DNA of 64,000 nt from Brasenia schreberi (Eukaryota; Streptophyta; Magnoliopsida; Nymphaeales; Cabombaceae), in assembly GCA_036023115.1 (NCBI GenBank), contig JAYKKT010000041.1:4799501-4863500 (forward strand), in the 5' to 3' direction. This document shows positions 33,794-45,453 of the stretch, piece by piece; positions within the stretch are counted from its first letter, which is position 1, and each line of letters begins with the position of its first letter. A program made the position numbers and the translations under genes. Under the pieces are notes generated by a model. That model had not been told where the DNA came from. It saw only the letters and a program-made list of their open reading frames with translations, and searched no databases.

Positions 33794-34447
33794 TCAAACC
33801 CATGTTTGTAACATGTTTGAGAAAAGATTCTCTATTATGCCTTTAGTCAAGGGATCTTTCAATATATCATGAGTTGACATGTATGCGAAAAGCATATAAT
33901 GTTTTGATATTTTCTTTCTCATAACCATATCATGAACATAGTGGTATTTAACCATTATATGCTTGCTTTTGGAGTTGTCAACTTCACTCTTGATTAGAGT
34001 AATTGCTACATTATTGTCACAGTAAATGACAACTGGCTCGTCAGCTATCTCGAGCTTTAAATCTCGTATGAAACGACTTATCCATATGACACTCATTGCA
34101 GTCATACAACAAGTCACATGCTCAACTTCCTATGTATGCAATGCTACACAACCCTGTTTCTTACATGCGTAAGAAACACCACCACCTTCAAATAAGAATA
34201 TTTGTCCCGAAGTTGATTTGTTGTCATCTTTGTTTCGAGCAAAGTCAACATCTGAGTATCCTATCACTTTCAGTTCATCTGCTTGAAAATACAATTTGCA
34301 GTCTTTTGTTCCTTTTAGATATCTTAAAATTCCTTTTACATCTATCCAATGCCACCGTCTAGGATTACTTTGATATCTAGTCACAAGACCAACAACGAAG
34401 CTGATATCATATCTTGTACATAACATAGCATATATCAAGCTACCCAC
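33794..34447 (-). pseudogene. Copia RNase H domain
   Basis: Two frames, 34130-34447 and 33794-34117. They carry MGSLIYAMLCTRYDISF, GLVTRYQSNP, ILRYLKGTKDCKL, YSDVDFARNKDD and KSTSGQIFLFEGG, then WISRFIRDL, IYCDNNVAITL, KHIMVKYHYVHD and KDPLTKG. These are the usual copia RNase H blocks, including the ADF.Y-region acids as YSDVD. A stop after CVALHT, where relatives read CVALSTMEAEY, breaks the frame. The role in a live element is removal of RNA from RNA/DNA hybrids. Confidence 0.85.
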
Positions 34448-34449
34448 AA

Positions 34450-35322
34450 CTTATGCATAAGGAATGTTAGGTTTATCGTCTCCTTCACTGACAATCAGCC
34501 TTCCTTAGTTTGACCCCTTTTGCAATGGATGTTATACTAGACTTGCATTCACCTATTTTGAACTTCTTGAGTATATAGTCAATATCTCTCTCCTGACTTA
34601 GGCATAAAAGTTTAGATTATCTATCTCGAGAAATCTTTATACCCAAGATATAGGATGCTTCCCCCATATCTTTCATTTCGAACCTTGAGTTTAACCATCT
34701 TAGTTTTGACAATCATCTCATTGTCATTCCTAGTCAATAATATATCATCTACATATAATCATAAGATGACAAAGTGGCTCCCACTGTTCCAAATACATAA
34801 AAAGTGATCAAGCTTATTAGCAACAAACTAAAGTTCAATAATAGCATTTTGAAATGTAAAATATCATTGGCGAGGTAACTATTTGAGGCCATATAGGGAT
34901 TTTCTCAACCTATATACTTTATCTTCTTGGCCTTCAACTATATATCATTTAGGCTGCTGCATATATATGATTTCATCTAAATCTCTTTTTAGAAAAAATG
35001 TCTTTATATCTAATTGATGTAAGTCTAAATCATAATATGCAGATATTACGAAGATTATTTTTATAGATACAAATTTCGCAACAGGAGAATATGTCTCAAC
35101 ATAATCTATCCCCTCCTTTTGCGAGAAATCCTTTACAACCAACCTCAGTTTAAACTTGTCGATTGAACCATCGACCTTATATTTATTTTTTTGAACCCAT
35201 TTATATCCTATGACTTTCTTTCCTTTTGGCAAATCAACTAGTTTATAAACTTGATTTTTCTTAATGAATTCAATTTTCTCATTCATGGCTTTTTCCCAGT
35301 CTAAATCCACTGAATTACACAC
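34450..35322 (-). pseudogene. Copia reverse transcriptase
   Basis: The open N-terminal part (34945-35322) carries KKVIGYKWVQKNKYKVDGSI, KLRLVVKDFSQKEGIDYVET, DLDLHQLDIKTFFLKRDLDE and IYMQQPK. Leftward, the frame is broken, but the catalytic LYVDDILLT is readable on - near 34735-34762 with both Asp intact. Frameshifts and stops between them rule out a full product. Relatives normally have FLNGDL where this copy has FLKRDL. Confidence 0.85.
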
Positions 35323-35427
35323 TTCTTTTGTAAGATAAGTGTGATAATCCTTTAAGTAGGACGGTGTGGCCCTACACCTTTTAGGTCCACTTAAAGTTTC
35401 GGTTGTTTGAGGAAGATCTTCTATATA

Positions 35428-36062
35428 TTAAAATAATGATTGATTTAGGTCTACTAGATTGTCAACATACTCATTATTATTTTCTAAGATGTCATTCTGA
35501 GTATCTTCTAAGAATTCAACATCTCTACTCTCTATCAATCCATTGTCCTTATGATAAAACCGATATTCCTTTGAGCTTTTAGGATATCTAATAAATATAC
35601 ATCTCAAGGACCTGATGTCTACTTTATCTCTAGAGTAATCAAGGATTTTTACATGAGCAATAGATCCCCACCTCCAGTGACGACGTAAGTTGGGTTTTCT
35701 TCCAAACCACATCTTATATGGTGTACTAAATACAACCTTACAAGGTACTCTATTGAGTATGTATACCACTGTACTTACTGCTTCTCTCCAAAATATTCTT
35801 TATAGAAAGGCATCGATTAACATTGACATTGTCATGTGTAGTAAGGTCCTATTATATCTTTCAGCTACACCATTTTGTTGAGGTGTCTTGGGAATTGTAT
35901 TTTGCTTTGAAATACCAAAGTCTTTGTAGAATTACGAAAATCCTGCAGGGGTGTATTCTCCACCTCTATCTGATCTTAAGACTTTAATTGAATGCCCCAA
36001 TTGATTTTCAACTTCCTTCTTATATTCTTTAAATGCTTCAAGTTCCTTAGATTTATATGATA

Positions 36063-36114
<52 letters not shown>

Positions 36115-36359
36115 GTATATCTTGAGTAATCATCGATCAATATTATAAAATAAATCTTTTCTCGATGTGACCTTACTTGAAGGGTCCACATACATAAGTG
36201 TAAATGACTTTCAATAAGGTTGCTGTTCTTGTTATCTCTTTGGTAAAAACTTTTTTTGTCATTTTTTTTTATACAAGCTTCACACTTGCAGAAAGTGTTT
36301 TCCTCAAATCTTGGCAATAAGTCAAAGTTGGATAATTTTTTCAACTTTTCGAGACTCAC
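35428..36359 (-). pseudogene. Copia integrase with a (TA)n expansion
   Basis: The N-terminal zinc region has CKCEAC, preceded by GHVSLEKLKKLS-type sequence at 36340-36370. The core follows, with ILIDDYSRYTYIYIY. The first catalytic Asp region reads as YTYVCGPF in a shifted frame, where relatives have HTDVCGPF. A (TA)n run (36065-36113) encodes an alternating Tyr-Ile stretch inside the core. The C-terminal part (35428-35769) holds VYILNRVPCKVVFSTPYKMW, GRKPNLRR, CIFIRYP, KEYRFYHKDNG and ESRDVEFLED. The order and motifs fit a copia integrase, which would insert the cDNA. It is clearly inactive. Confidence 0.85.
36065..36113. repeat. (TA)n microsatellite inside copia integrase
   Basis: About 24 TA units in the integrase core frame, at the place where relatives have a TYIYL motif. 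Confidence 0.95.
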
Positions 36360-36377
36360 ATGCCCAAGGCGTTTATG

Positions 36378-37660
36378 TCATACATTCTCATTAACATTAA
36401 AGGCACAATCAATATAAGCAAAAGAACTTTCATTTTCATTAATTCTCAATTTGAACAGTCCATGTTCTACATCAAATTCTCCAAAGAAAAATACTCTCTC
36501 ATGTTTCCTTACATTCACCTTGCCAGGAGCAAACCTTATTTCAAAACCTTTCTTTACTAAGCCATAGACTAAAATTAGATTGCACCTTATAGATGACACA
36601 ATCAATACATTAGTTAATACATCCAGTGTGCCTTATAGAAAAATTCTAAAGGACTCAGTACCCAGAACGTTCGAGAAAATATTATTTCCCATGTACACTG
36701 AATATTTTTTTAGTTTGTACTCCTTTAGATCCATTGCCCCTTCCTTTGTCTTCGAGATATGCTTCATCGCTCTTGAGTCAATCCACCAACCAATCACCGA
36801 GCAGTCCATGTAAAGACATTTTGATATCATGCAGATTATGTTATTCTTCTCTGATTGTCTACGTTGTGGGTTGTTTCTTCCACTACTCTTGTTGCGACAA
36901 ACCCTCTTATAGTATCCCATCTTTCCACATCTAAAACACTTGACCCGAGAAGGGGCTTGCTGTATTTTCTTAAAAGATTGACCGTATTTCTTATTATTTT
37001 TGCAAAACTTTTTATGTAATTTATTTCTCCTTTTGTTGGGTTTGGAGCTAGACCCTATTTCATTTAGCACTACTAGCAAGTTTTTTTTTATGCTTTTACT
37101 CATGTGTTCTTGCTGAATTGCTAGTTTTAGGGACAATTTAGAAAGGTTGATTTCGGGCCCTAGTTTAAGGGCAGTGGTGACCATGTTTCATAACGGGAAA
37201 TACTGTTCAATATGGGGGATATCCGCATCAATTCTGTGCTGACTGATTTTAAAATAGCTAGGTCTCTTGCCATTATCAACATGTGGTTTACATGTTCTCT
37301 TACATTATCTCCTTTCATTTTGAAGGAGTTATATTTTTATAGCAATAATTAAACATGTAGTTTAACAGTTGTATCATATTTAACTGTTATTGAGTTGAAC
37401 AATTCTTTCGCGGTCTCTAATTCCTCGAATAACCTAATTAGGTCATCTTCCATGTACTTCAACATAATGGTTCTTGCTATTGTGTCATATTTAAGAAATG
37501 TCTTATATATTTTTATTTATTGCTTTATTGCATCTGGTGGTGATAGATGCACTATTTCTTTTAAAACATACTCTACACCTTCAAGTATAAGAGCTAATAG
37601 TATTCTTCTCTTCCATGTTTGGAAGTTTAGACCATTTATTTTTTTCGTGTTTGCCAGATC
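36378..37660 (-). pseudogene. Copia gag and protease
   Basis: The gag N-terminus reads on - from about 37660 (NGLNFQTWKRRILLALILEG, VEYVLKEIVHLSPPDA), just inside the LINE insertion. The gag C-terminus (36633-37184) has a CCHC-type knuckle, VKCFRCGKMGYYKRVCRNK, with Tyr in place of the usual His. The protease follows: WWIDSRAMKHIS, where copia proteases have DSGAxxH. This is Gly to Arg in the active-site triad. The pre-integrase linker at 36378-36605 has SIRCNLILVYGLVKKGFEI and ERVFFFGEFD. Several frameshifts separate these parts. Confidence 0.85.
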
Positions 37661-37666
37661 TGACAC

Positions 37667-38355
37667 ACATATGGAATGTAAGTTTGATCATTTGGTTACT
37701 TTAGAGGACATGGAAATTAAAATTGGCACACATTGCATTCCCCAAAAAAGAAAGTTTTAAATACCTAGGGTCAATTTTTCAGAGTGATGGAAGAATTGAT
37801 GGAGATGTTACACATAGAATTAATGCTGGTTGGTTAAAATGGAGAGGAGCATCAGGTATTCTTTGTGATAAGACGATACCATTAAAGTTAAAAGGTAAAT
37901 ATTATAGAGCAGCAATTAGGCCTGCCATGTTTTATGGTTCTGAGTGTTGGGCAGTTAATCATCAACATGTACAAAAGATGTCTGTGACAGAAATGAAGAT
38001 GTTGAGATGGATGAGTGGTCATACAAGAAAAGACCGTATACATAATGAGGTTATTAGAAACAAATTAGGAGTGGCACCAATAGAGGATAAAATGAGAGAA
38101 CATCGTTTAAGATGGTTTGGACATATAGAAAGAAGATCAAAAGAAGAACCTGTAAGAAGGTTAGAAAAACTAAATTTGGAAAGTATTAAAAGAGGTAGAG
38201 GACGACCACAAAAGTGTTGGAAAGAAACAATAAAGAATGATCTATCTTATTGGGAGTTAACTGCTAACATGGCACACGATAGGGATCTCTGGAGACAAAG
38301 AATCCATGTAGCCGACCCCGTCTAGTATGGGAAAAGGCGTAGTTGTTGTTATTGT
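37667..38355 (+). mobile_element. 5'-truncated RTE LINE inserted in copia gag
   Basis: Only the C-terminal quarter of the RTE protein is present, starting at MECKFDHLVT and running through FKYLGSIFQSDGRIDGDVTH, MLRWMSGHTRKDRIHNEVIR, HRLRWFGHIERRSKEEPVRR and GRGRPQKCW to the stop at 38325. The tail is (GTT)n-like (GTTGTTGTTATTGTT), ending about 38355. The frame is open from 37723 to 38325 and is very similar to the element at 13126-16404. A one-base change near 37740 (an extra A in an A-run) separates it from the start. 5' truncation is the normal outcome of incomplete LINE reverse transcription. It separates the gag start from the copia leader. Confidence 0.9.
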
Positions 38356-39509
38356 TAATTTTAACAAATAGAAGGTTTAAAAAGAAAACATTCACTAAGA
38401 AACAAACCATAGACAACATAATTCTAATTAACACGATGCATCCAAATAATGAACTGAAAATAACCCATTTTATAATATAAAATCAAGTTGGGATAATTTT
38501 GTAATTTTCCTAAAAAATTCCTACCTCTGATAATTTCCCAAAACACTAGGGGTAAAATAGTATTTTTATCTGTTTGTTCGATTTTGTAATTTTCCAAAAA
38601 GACCAAGGACAAAACAGTTAAATCGTTGTTTTTTTTGAAAATTAATCACTGATTGGGGGTAAATGCATAATTTTGCCCCTTAGTCCAAATTTGTAATTTT
38701 CACAAAAGATAGGGAAATTTTTTGATACAATAGCATTACTGTAATATATTTATATGGTAAGGTCAAGAAAGAAATTCAATCTCCTAGTTTTTGTAATTTT
38801 CAGAAACTGCTAGAGGGCAAAATTGACTTTTCGCCCGAATAAGGGTAAAACTATCTTTTTACTTAAAAATACTTGGATATTTTGATAATTTCATGAAGTT
38901 GCAGTTTGAAATTTCAAAAAGTCGATCGGGGCAGAATGAACTTTTTAATCCACTACTTGAGGCAGTTTTTTAAAACGAGGAGCGGTTTCGGAAAACCGTT
39001 GCTTTCTGCTTGCGGTTTTCTGAAACTACCAAGGATTTTCCAGATGATTTAAAAGGGGATGAGAGAGAGAGGTTTATACGAGGAAGAGAGAGAGGAGCGG
39101 GAAAGGGGGGCGACCGACAATCTCTCCTCCACCGCTTTCTTGGGGGCCTGCGACCGTATCTAGCTAGCCAACCCGACCGCCTCTGGTTTCTCTTCTCTTT
39201 TGCGTGGCCTACAATTGTCTCTCGCTAGCCTCCGACTGCCTCTATTTCCTCTTTTCGTCTAGCTTTCTGACCGGGTTTTCGCCGAGTAGTTTTCTTGTTC
39301 TCTTCTCTGTGCTTTCTCTCTTGGGTTATCTTTTTGCTTGACCCTGCCTTGTCTCGACTTGGTCCGGCTCTTGCCTACCTCTGCCTTGTCTCGACTTGGG
39401 TCGACTCTTGCTTGCAACAGTGAGTCTTCTTCCTCTTCTATTCCTTTTTTTTATTTATTTTATGCGTACATTGTTTTGCATATTACAAGGACAAACGAGG
39501 CCCTGACAC
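38356..39509 (-). other. Copia 5' leader region
   Basis: Non-coding sequence between the primer site and gag, with repeated TTTGTAATTTTC / GGGGTAAAA / TTTGCCC-type motifs. Similar repeats, reversed, fill 60560-61120 of the second copy. A (GA)-rich stretch lies near 39060-39095. No gene seen. Confidence 0.65.
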
Positions 39510-39521
39510 CACTGAAGGCGC
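39510..39521 (-). other. Copia primer-binding site
   Basis: TGGTGTCAGGGC on -, one nucleotide from the LTR end. It is close to TGGTATCAGAGC, the usual copia site complementary to initiator Met tRNA, with two changes. Confidence 0.65.
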
Positions 39522-39522
39522 T

Positions 39523-39921
39523 AACTGTTGGCTTTCCGGCATCCTCTGCAACAACTCGATGTATTCTCGCTCAAGGTATGAGTGGATCATCTGGCTATGA
39601 ACATGCATGAATGATATGATTTTCTAAGATTTTCTCATAGTATGATTTTCTTTAGAGGGTTTCAATTCATATGTTGTATATTTGATCTCTATGTTGCTCT
39701 CTATTTATAAAGCAGCGCCTACTCTTTAACCTCTTGAATTCTCTACTGGGCTTTTCTTTCCTAGTCCTCTTATCCGATCGGTTACGGATAGGCACGGTAA
39801 CCGACCGACAGTTTCGGCCTATGATGGCTGTTATAGCCCTATTCCCATAGCCTTTTCAAAGATAACGGTTGTCTAACCGTTTGTATGCTTGATTGCTGAG
39901 AATGACCACCTTATCCTTACA
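39523..39921 (-). repeat. Copia 5' LTR
   Basis: Partner of 33285-33654, about 30 bp longer owing to small insertions. On -, it starts TGTAAGGATAAGG. CTCTATTTATAAAG near 39697-39710 is a possible TATA region on - (CTTTATAAATAGAG). Confidence 0.88.
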
Positions 39922-41239
39922 CATCCTCCCTCCTGCCCCACCCTCCTATAAAAGACAAGGTAGTGTTTCAGAAGGTTATGGAGAGGGTCGGAGTGGCCAT
40001 CTAAAAGACAAAGTTACATATCAAACGGCTGTTAGGAGGGATCGAAGTTACCGGTTTGAACTGTTGGCATTGGATTGACTTTTTATTGTTGTATCGTCTT
40101 GATGTAATTGATATTCGCGTGAGACTTTGATGACATGTTGTAATCATTTGACTTTGTCTCTTTCTAATTTTGGAATGCAGAATTTGAATACCAAATATTG
40201 AATGCTCATCCACTAATTGGTGATTCAATTTGAGTTGCCAAGTAGCAGTATTTGATATTTGCGTGTTTCGCTTTGTGGTAAAACTTTGCGACTTTGGTTG
40301 ACCAGAAATCCACTTCAGGCATCTGGATATTTAGTGTACATCAGAAAGCTGCTTCAGATATCGCATTCAAAGACAGACATGGAAAAGTGTCCTTGACAGT
40401 AAAACAGAAATATTGAATGTTCATTGACTAGTGTAGATCAAAAAACCGTTTCAAATCTCTTAGTGAAGACAAACATGAGAAACCGTCCTCAAGATTGAAA
40501 CTGAAATATTGAATGGTCATTGACTAGTGTAAATCAAAGAACACTACCATTATGTTACAAAACTAAAAAAATAAGCATTACATAGCACACAAAAGCGTCC
40601 TCAAAAACCCACACACGGAAAAAGTTATCTTGGACGCATAAATCTAATTTTGCATGTCTTCCCTTTCCTCTGTAGCATCAACGATCAACTTGTCAATTTG
40701 ATACCTGTTAAATATGGTCCAACTAGAAACGAGCCACATATGTGAGATGGTTTATAACCTATAATGAAGTACTTTAAGCAATCTGCAGTCATAGTTACCT
40801 ATAGCATAATGCTTGCCTAGGATCCACCTGTGGAGTGCTTTCTTTCGGAAAATATTCATTGCCTTCGAGTGTTACTCATCGCTATTTCTAGTAAGATTTT
40901 GAACCAGTCACTACAGAATCATTACCAACCAATACTTAATAGAAAACACGTTAAAAGATAATTAATACCTTTTATTCACCACAATTTCATTTATCATGAC
41001 ATGTCTCCCCACAAATATAGCAATTTCTAACAATTTTGTAAAACTCGTACCATATGGTATCATATGAGTCTATGTTAAGTCGTAGGATATAAAATCCGAG
41101 AAACCCGAGTTTTTTTATGGTGTTTTTCTTGCTCCCAAACCCTTTTTTGCTCACTGCCTTGCTCTCAAATGGTTTTCATACTTTCCATTTATCCGATTTT
41201 GTAGAGAAATCTCACATTTTTTTGTCTCAAACCCTTGAA
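39922..41239. other. No gene seen; 97-bp tandem repeat
   Basis: No recognised coding sequence. About 2.3 units of a 96-97-bp tandem repeat lie at 40325-40545, with TAGTGTA(C/G/A)ATCA landmarks at about 40332, 40429 and 40525. Confidence 0.5.
40325..40545. repeat. 97-bp diverged tandem repeat
   Basis: Units share TAGTGTARATCA, a TTTCARAT stretch, AGACARACATG, CCTCAAGA/CCTTGACA and GAAATATTGAATG. Spacings are 97 and 96 bp. Confidence 0.65.
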
Positions 41240-41884
41240 AGTCTACCATGTAAAAGTATTGCACCTCGGTGTATGATGACAATAAGCTTGTGAATAAGTG
41301 TATGTTATGTAACGAGGTGAAACATGAAGGTATTTTTTGCATAAAACACTATTTGTAAAAACTAAAAAGGATGCAAGTGTTTGTCATTAGATCCTGAAAG
41401 TGTAAAGTATGAATTCAACAAATTCTAGAGCTAACAAAGGAAAGAAAAAGATTACAACAATGAGAGGGAGCAAAAATAGATAGTTGAGATATGTCTTCAG
41501 ATGCTTTTCTATAAGAAATTGATTCTATAGATAAAGAGAAGGAGCAAGAGATAGCTGAGGAGAGTAAGAGAAGATAGTGCAAGAGCCCCTATTCCCTCGA
41601 TGGCTGTGAGGAGTGGTAGAAGAGGTGTTAGATAAAATGAAATACATTCACTATTTCTTCAACATATGACTTCTGCAGCTCAACTAGGTATTAAATCCGT
41701 TATGAGTTTTAGAGGTAATTGAGAAAGTAGATTTGAAGTATTAAAAGTTTTTTTATGATTTTGATGTTTGAAATTCATTTTCCTTTCAAGACATGGTAGA
41801 TGCTATTGCTAGAGTAGGATTTGATTATAAGGTCCCTACTCATTATGCTTTGAGGGGTAAATTACTACAAAAAATAGTTGATAT
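41240..41884 (+). pseudogene. hAT-like transposase pseudogene, segment 1 (BED and start of DUF659)
   Basis: A BED-like finger (CMLCNEVKHEGIF, CIKHYL) reads near 41290-41345. A degraded linker follows, then a DUF659 start (FPFQDMVDAIARVGFDYKV by frame switching, PTHYALRGKLLQKIVDI) up to 41884. Stops and frameshifts are present. The frame is cut at the 8-bp duplication GTTGATAT by the hAT element at 41885-45453 and resumes at 45462. It is a relative of the gene at 10335 but belongs to a different subgroup (PTHYALRGKLL here against PSPYGGPLLD there). Confidence 0.8.
41877..41884. repeat. 8-bp target-site duplication, left copy, of nested hAT
   Basis: GTTGATAT, identical to 45454-45461. Eight base pairs is the signature length for hAT insertion. 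Confidence 0.88.
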
Positions 41885-42179
41885 TAGTGTTGTTAGACAT
41901 ATATCATATTGTGTATTGTTTTGGTCCACAATACGTATCATTTTTTAATACGGTCCACAATATGCATCATTTTTTAATACAAAAAATCATAATAATTTAA
42001 GAAAAGTTACAATAATTGAAAAAAATCATATAATGTATAAGTTGAGTACAGATTCATCAATCACCATTTAATTTTCAATATATAAAACATTTAAGCAATA
42101 CATCCTTAGCAAAATTACAACTTCATAATTGAAAAAAAAATTACATTTACATATTGTAATTAGGATCAACTAAATAATC

Positions 42180-44898
42180 TTACTCTTCTCCTCTTTATTA
42201 AAGATCATCTCCACTTTTAGCTTCAAAAATCATCATCCCCTTGATGTTGTTGCACTCCAAAATTAATCCATTGAATGTCTTCTTCTTTTAGGAGTGTATT
42301 TGCTTTAATATATTCCATAACCCACTCCCCTAAGATATTAAAATTGTCTAAACTTATTACATCAAATTTGTTCTCCTCCCTATTTAACTTTGTTAATTGC
42401 CTTCAAGAAAGATAAGTAAATAACATTAATAATTAAATAAAATAAATCATTAAATTCAATACTTAATTAGTAACTAATTCTTTATTACCTTTGTCGGAGC
42501 CGCATGTTGTAATGAATGAAAACTAGGTCATTGACCCACTTATGTTCCAACTTGTTGTGCTTTTTTGTATTGATATATTCAAATACACTCTAATTCCTTT
42601 CACAATCAAATGCACTAATAGTTTGGCTAAAAACTCTTATTATAAAATCTCTTAGATTTTGACATCACTTTCAAACCTATTTTACAAAACATTTAATAGA
42701 AAAAGACAAATAGAAAGAGTTATTCCACTAGAATTAAGATACCTAAATATTAAGATAAATAGTTTACCTACATGCATATTATTATGGTTGCGAATGACTT
42801 CAAGCAAGCCCATCAAGTAAAGACATTATCGTAGAGCTCCATCTCTCAACTTATAACATTTGTTCTACTCTCATAAGTTATCAATCTGTCTATGTAATTA
42901 ATGATACCTTGATTAACCTTACCGTTCATTTTAAATCTTGTAAAATATCTAAATGTTGGATTTAGGTAATAAGTTACTCCATGAATAGAATGATGCAATT
43001 GTTTATTCCATCTATTATTTATAATATTCTACACGAGTACATAATCTCTTTTTATTCTATTAGAAACAATTTCAAAATTTTGACTAAAGGACATATAATA
43101 CATAATATCCTAACACAGGAGTTCCAAAATGTACTCTTACAGATTGTTTTTGAAATCTTATTTAATTTTCTATTTTTTTTATTTTGAGGTAACTCTATAA
43201 ACTGTTGTAACTCATCTAAAAAAATATTCTCTTCAATGCTTGCTTTAGTTTAATAATATTCTATACTAATAAAAAATTAGCTGCAAATCGAGTATCAACT
43301 ATACGAAGGAGCTCTCACCATCTAGATTTCACTAAATTTTGTGATAGAAAAGCATAATACAAAAGCATGGTTATACATAATACAAAAACATGGTTATAAA
43401 TTGATTCAACTATTTATTCCATCTATTATTAATAATATTCTACACGAGTATGTAATCTCTCTTTATTCATTAAAATTATTTCTAATACTTCTTTAGCCCT
43501 ATTGATGATTTCATAAAGATAACCTATAAATGACTTATCCTCGCTGTCAACCAATCTCAAAACTTTAACTAAAGAATATGTGATCCTTAATAGTTTAACA
43601 CTGGAGTTCCAAAATGTACTCCTAAAAACTATTTCTAAAATCTCATTCAATTTTCTATTCATTCTATTTTGAGGCAACTCTATAAACTATTGTCACTTAT
43701 ATGAGGAAAACATTTTTCTCAAAGCTTGTTTTTATTTAATAATACTCTGTACTGATAAAAAATTAGTTACAAATTGAGTAGCAGTTGTACGAAGAAGCTC
43801 TACAATATTTGTGTATCTCCGCATCATACGTAATACAAAAAAATAGTTATAGGTAAAATTTTTGATATATTGACAACACTCAGCATCTCTCCAATATCCT
43901 CAAGGATTAGATCTAGATAATGGTCACCCATGGTACCCAATAAAAAGTCCTATAAGTATTAACTAACTCATTTTCAACAACTTTATAGTTAGTTGCATTA
44001 TCTGTAATTAATTAGATTACATTCTCAAGCCTAACCTCTAATATCACTTTATTAAATTCTTGCCTTAGAACCTCTACAATATGTCGGTCCTTTAACATGT
44101 TTAGAGATCTTAAAAACATAAGTCTTTTAGGATAATAGAGAATGAAGTTTAACAAAGTTTTTCCTCATCTATTTGTCCATTCGTCTGTCATGATAGTGCA
44201 ATTTGTCTCCTTTAATGAATCTCTCAAAGTCGAACAATACTCTGACTTTAAAGACAGTCATATCTAATAGTTTTTTTGTTAACTTTTGATAAGATGACAT
44301 CTTATACCCGGGATATCTATCATTTCTTGAAAATGAAAAGAATTTACTACATTAAATAGAATGCATGCATCATAAAACCATCTCCCTACTGCAAGGTCTA
44401 CTTGCTCATGTAATTTCTCTGAATCTATAGCAACATAAATTCCAAGTTGAGCACTAGGTGTAGTACTAGAGGAAAAAAATGATTGTGCCAGAATAAGATC
44501 TTCCTCTAGCCCTCATTGTTCTATCACTTTCAATCTCTTCAACAACCCTCTTTCCTGTGGTTGTAGGTGAAAAACTACTATTACCAAGTCCAACATTATC
44601 ATCCTATTCTTCAAACATCTATTTATCATCCTATTATTCTCTTCTCAACTATACTCTCAATTATCTTTAGCCATTACTATTTAATAACTTCTGGCACTTC
44701 CTAACTTTTCTCATGCAAGGAGAAACCTCTTTCCGAGTTCCTACTAGGTGATGTTTTAAACAGAAAATTTCACCATTAATCACCTTCTTACAAAAGAATA
44801 CATATGATTTTCAATGTATTTTCATCAATTATTGTACCCAGCTGCTATGTTGGATCATTGGGCCGAGATTGAGAGTCCCTAATACCCTTTTCTGCCAT
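42180..44898 (-). pseudogene. Transposase relic of the nested hAT element
   Basis: ATG at 44898 begins a BED-like region (MAEKGIRDSQSRPNDP, then NTLKIICI and KKVINGEIF by frame switching). Further left, DUF659-type and hAT blocks read in pieces. The clearest is at 43429-43677: FWNSSVKLLRITYSLVKVLR, LVDSEDKSFIGYLYEIINRA and KEVLEIILMNKE. The last piece matches VLRLADFDNKPIMGYIYDAV in the gene at 10335. Stops are common throughout. An internal tandem duplication (42992-43320 against 43405-43797) repeats part of this block. Confidence 0.75.
42992..43797. repeat. Internal tandem duplication within the hAT relic
   Basis: 42992-43320 and 43405-43797 share TTTATTCCATCTATTATT, ATATTCTACACGAGTA, GAGTTCCAAAATGTACTC, ATTTTGAGG, AACTCTATAAACT and ACGAAG(A/G)AGCTCT. 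The second copy has about 75 bp that the first lacks, so the offset grows from 410 to 485. Confidence 0.75.
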
Positions 44899-45289
44899 CT
44901 CAATTTAAAGCTTCAATTTTAATAAACATGAAAATAAAAGCACTTCATAAATTCCAAATATTCACTTCATAAACCACCAAAACACTGAAATAGTGTATCC
45001 TGCTTCATAAACACAATGAAAGGATATCCATGCGTACTTAATAAGTTCATATATTGTCATTAAAAAAAAACATAAGAAAATACCAAATACAAAGAAAAAA
45101 AATAAAAAAATTTATACTATAACTACCAGAATGTTGATGTTGTCACTAACGGACTGATGGTGACATTGGATATCCTTGAAAATCATTGGAGATGCCCCAC
45201 CTTAGCTAGAAGTCACGTTGGAGAAGCTCGAAGACCCAAAATGGAAGCTAGAAACCCCGCAAAAATGTAGGCGATATGCACTGTATCAC

Positions 45290-45430
45290 ACAATATAACA
45301 CAATATTATATCTTTTACGATATAGTTTCTTCTACGATACAATATCTTCTATGATATAATATCTTCTATGATATAGTATTGTGTATCGTATCATGTAGTC
45401 CTACGATACGATATCGTATCATATGATGAT
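45290..45430. repeat. Subterminal CGATAC/ATCGTATC motif cluster
   Basis: Multiple ACGATAC, TATGATATA and ATCGTATC copies in both orientations within 170 bp of the right terminus of the hAT element. A sparser set (ATACGTATC, ATATGCATC) lies near the left end at 41930-41985. In studied hATs such motifs bind transposase; that role is inferred here. Confidence 0.55.
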
Positions 45431-45453
45431 ACAATGCGATACGAACAATACTA

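Larger units (their letters stand above)
33285..39921 (-). mobile_element. Ty1/copia retrotransposon with both LTRs, disabled
   Basis: A 6.6-kb copia element reading leftward: 5' LTR 39523-39921, PBS 39510-39521, leader 38356-39509, gag-protease about 36633-37660, integrase 35428-36359, RT 34450-35322, RNase H 33794-34447, PPT 33655-33664, 3' LTR 33285-33654. The gag-protease-integrase-RT-RNaseH order is diagnostic of copia. Flanks CTTCC (33280-33284) and CATCC (39922-39926) could be a 5-bp target duplication with one mismatch. The LTRs have diverged clearly, with indels, so the insertion is old. A 5'-truncated RTE LINE (37667-38355) sits near the start of gag. The same family occurs at 60394-64000 on the other strand. 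Confidence 0.88.
41885..45453 (-). mobile_element. hAT DNA transposon, 3569 bp, with TIRs and 8-bp TSD
   Basis: The left end is TAGTGTTGTT (41885-41894). The right end, read on -, is TAGTATTGTT (45453-45444), so the terminal repeats match at 9 of 10 and start with TAG as hAT ends often do. GTTGATAT flanks both sides (41877-41884 and 45454-45461). The interior carries a transposase relic on -, starting near 44898. Just inside the right end lies a cluster of CGATAC / CGTATC motifs, like the subterminal transposase-binding repeats of hAT elements. The insertion interrupts another hAT-like gene whose protein homology continues across the junction, which confirms the boundaries. Confidence 0.88.
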
